A stretch of DNA of 64,000 nt from Pseudomonas indica NBRC 103045 (GTDB taxonomy: Bacteria; Pseudomonadota; Gammaproteobacteria; Pseudomonadales; Pseudomonadaceae). Position numbers and translations under genes: made by a program. Each line of letters starts with the position of its first letter. Within the stretch, counting starts at the first letter, position 1. The notes beneath the pieces are model-generated. The model did no database searches and was not told the DNA's origin. It was given only the letters and a program-made list of their open reading frames with translations. Below are positions 63,550 through 64,000 of this stretch, one piece after another. The DNA lies in the NCBI RefSeq assembly GCF_002091635.1, contig NZ_BDAC01000015.1, positions 1 to 64,000 of the forward strand. Reading direction: 5' to 3'.

Positions 63550-63561
63550 TCCCGCTTCCCC

Positions 63562-64000
63562 TTAAGCGCGCCGGGCCAACCAGTCGAGAGCCTCGGCCAC
63601 ACAGTAAAACGACCCGAACACCAGGATCTCATCACCCGCTGCCGCCCTTGCGCATTGAGCTTCCAATGCGGCCTCGACACTGCCATAAGCCGCCACGCTC
63701 ACGCCATGGTTCAGCAAGGCAGCTTCGAGCTCTGCCGCCGGACGAGTCCGCATCGTCGGCAACGGCACCACTGCCCAGTTGGCGATCTCGCCAAGCAGTG
63801 GTCGGATTACGCCTGGCAGGTCCTTGTCGGCCAACAAGCCGAATACCGCCAGGCGAACACCCGAGACGGGACGATTGGCCAAGCGCCGAGCAAGATAATC
63901 GGCAGCATGGGGATTATGCCCAACATCGAGCAGCAGCGTGAGCGGCTTACCGCTCCAATCGATCCGACGGCGATCCAGGCGCCCGACCACCCGAGCCTGC
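63562..64000 (-). CDS. folC: Bifunctional folylpolyglutamate / dihydrofolate synthase, C-terminal part
   Basis: The gene runs off the right edge, so only the last 145 or so codons are present. The Mur-ligase C-terminal domain is seen: VVGRLDRRRIDW, TLLLDVGHNPHAADYLARRLA and VRLAVFGLLADKDLPGVIRPL, ending VFGSFYCVAEALDWL. FolC adds glutamate to folates and makes dihydrofolate from dihydropteroate. It lies 12 bp upstream of the SPOR gene, so folC, the SPOR gene, cvpA and purF probably form one transcript. Confidence 0.94.
   Translation of the reverse strand, partial: QARVVGRLDRRRIDWSGKPLTLLLDVGHNPHAADYLARRLANRPVSGVRLAVFGLLADKDLPGVIRPLLGEIANWAVVPLPTMRTRPAAELEAALLNHGVSVAAYGSVEAALEAQCARAAAGDEILVFGSFYCVAEALDWLARRA

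Overview
The window is GC-rich chromosomal DNA from a Pseudomonas of the wider P. aeruginosa lineage. Strong G/C third-position bias, Pseudomonas-type REP repeats, a type II secretion xcpP/xcpQ pair and a gene order that follows P. aeruginosa PA3083-PA3111 (as recalled) over the last 25 kb all point there. It is unlikely to be P. aeruginosa itself: blocks that lie apart in that species are adjacent here, and the xcpR-Z operon expected between a tRNA-Val gene and xcpP is absent.

Region 1 (1-11.8 kb, minus strand) is a 12-gene cobalamin operon. A cobalamin riboswitch (about 11604-11806) precedes a TonB-dependent receptor (btuB-like), a small membrane protein resembling the solitary ECF-type B12 transporter BtuM, and then cobO, cobB, bluB, cbiB, cobD, cobQ, cobU, cobT, cobC and cobS. 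Nearly every junction is an ATGA-type overlap. The receptor and BtuM-like protein would import corrinoids. The enzymes would adenosylate them, make the lower ligand, build the aminopropanol arm and assemble the nucleotide loop. A MITE with 14-bp terminal inverted repeats starts at the window edge and ends 2 bp from the cobS stop codon.

Region 2 (11.9-31.7 kb) is mixed. It holds two small lipoproteins, a LuxR-type response regulator convergent with a hybrid sensor kinase, a MarR/EamA divergent pair around an operator-like palindrome cluster, a nitroreductase, tRNA-Ala, an HNH protein, an O-methyltransferase, two tandem NlpC/P60 lipoproteins, a sirtuin, a TagI-like glycosylase and ttcA. These are followed by a DUF547 protein, a J-domain protein, two tandem Yip1-like membrane proteins, a SprT-like metalloprotease homologue, a CoA-transferase/amidohydrolase operon, a MASE3-GGDEF-EAL protein and an AraC regulator.

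Region 3 (31.8-38.9 kb, minus strand) encodes a DUF1302 protein, a DUF1329 protein, a YCF48/BNR-repeat protein and an RND/MMPL transporter. This looks like one envelope system for a hydrophobic compound and is the best candidate here for an under-described system.

Region 4 (39.4-64.0 kb) carries pepN, DUF2797, DUF1315, rhomboid protease, a metallophosphatase, nadK, DUF1853, a cyclic-nucleotide-binding/rhodanese fusion, a PLP desaminase-like enzyme, a coiled-coil protein and fadH. After these come a nitrilase-like exported protein coupled to an AraC regulator, a 28-residue acidic protein, tRNA-Asp, tRNA-Val, xcpP, xcpQ, an SDR, metZ, purF, cvpA, a SPOR protein and the 3' part of folC, which runs off the window.
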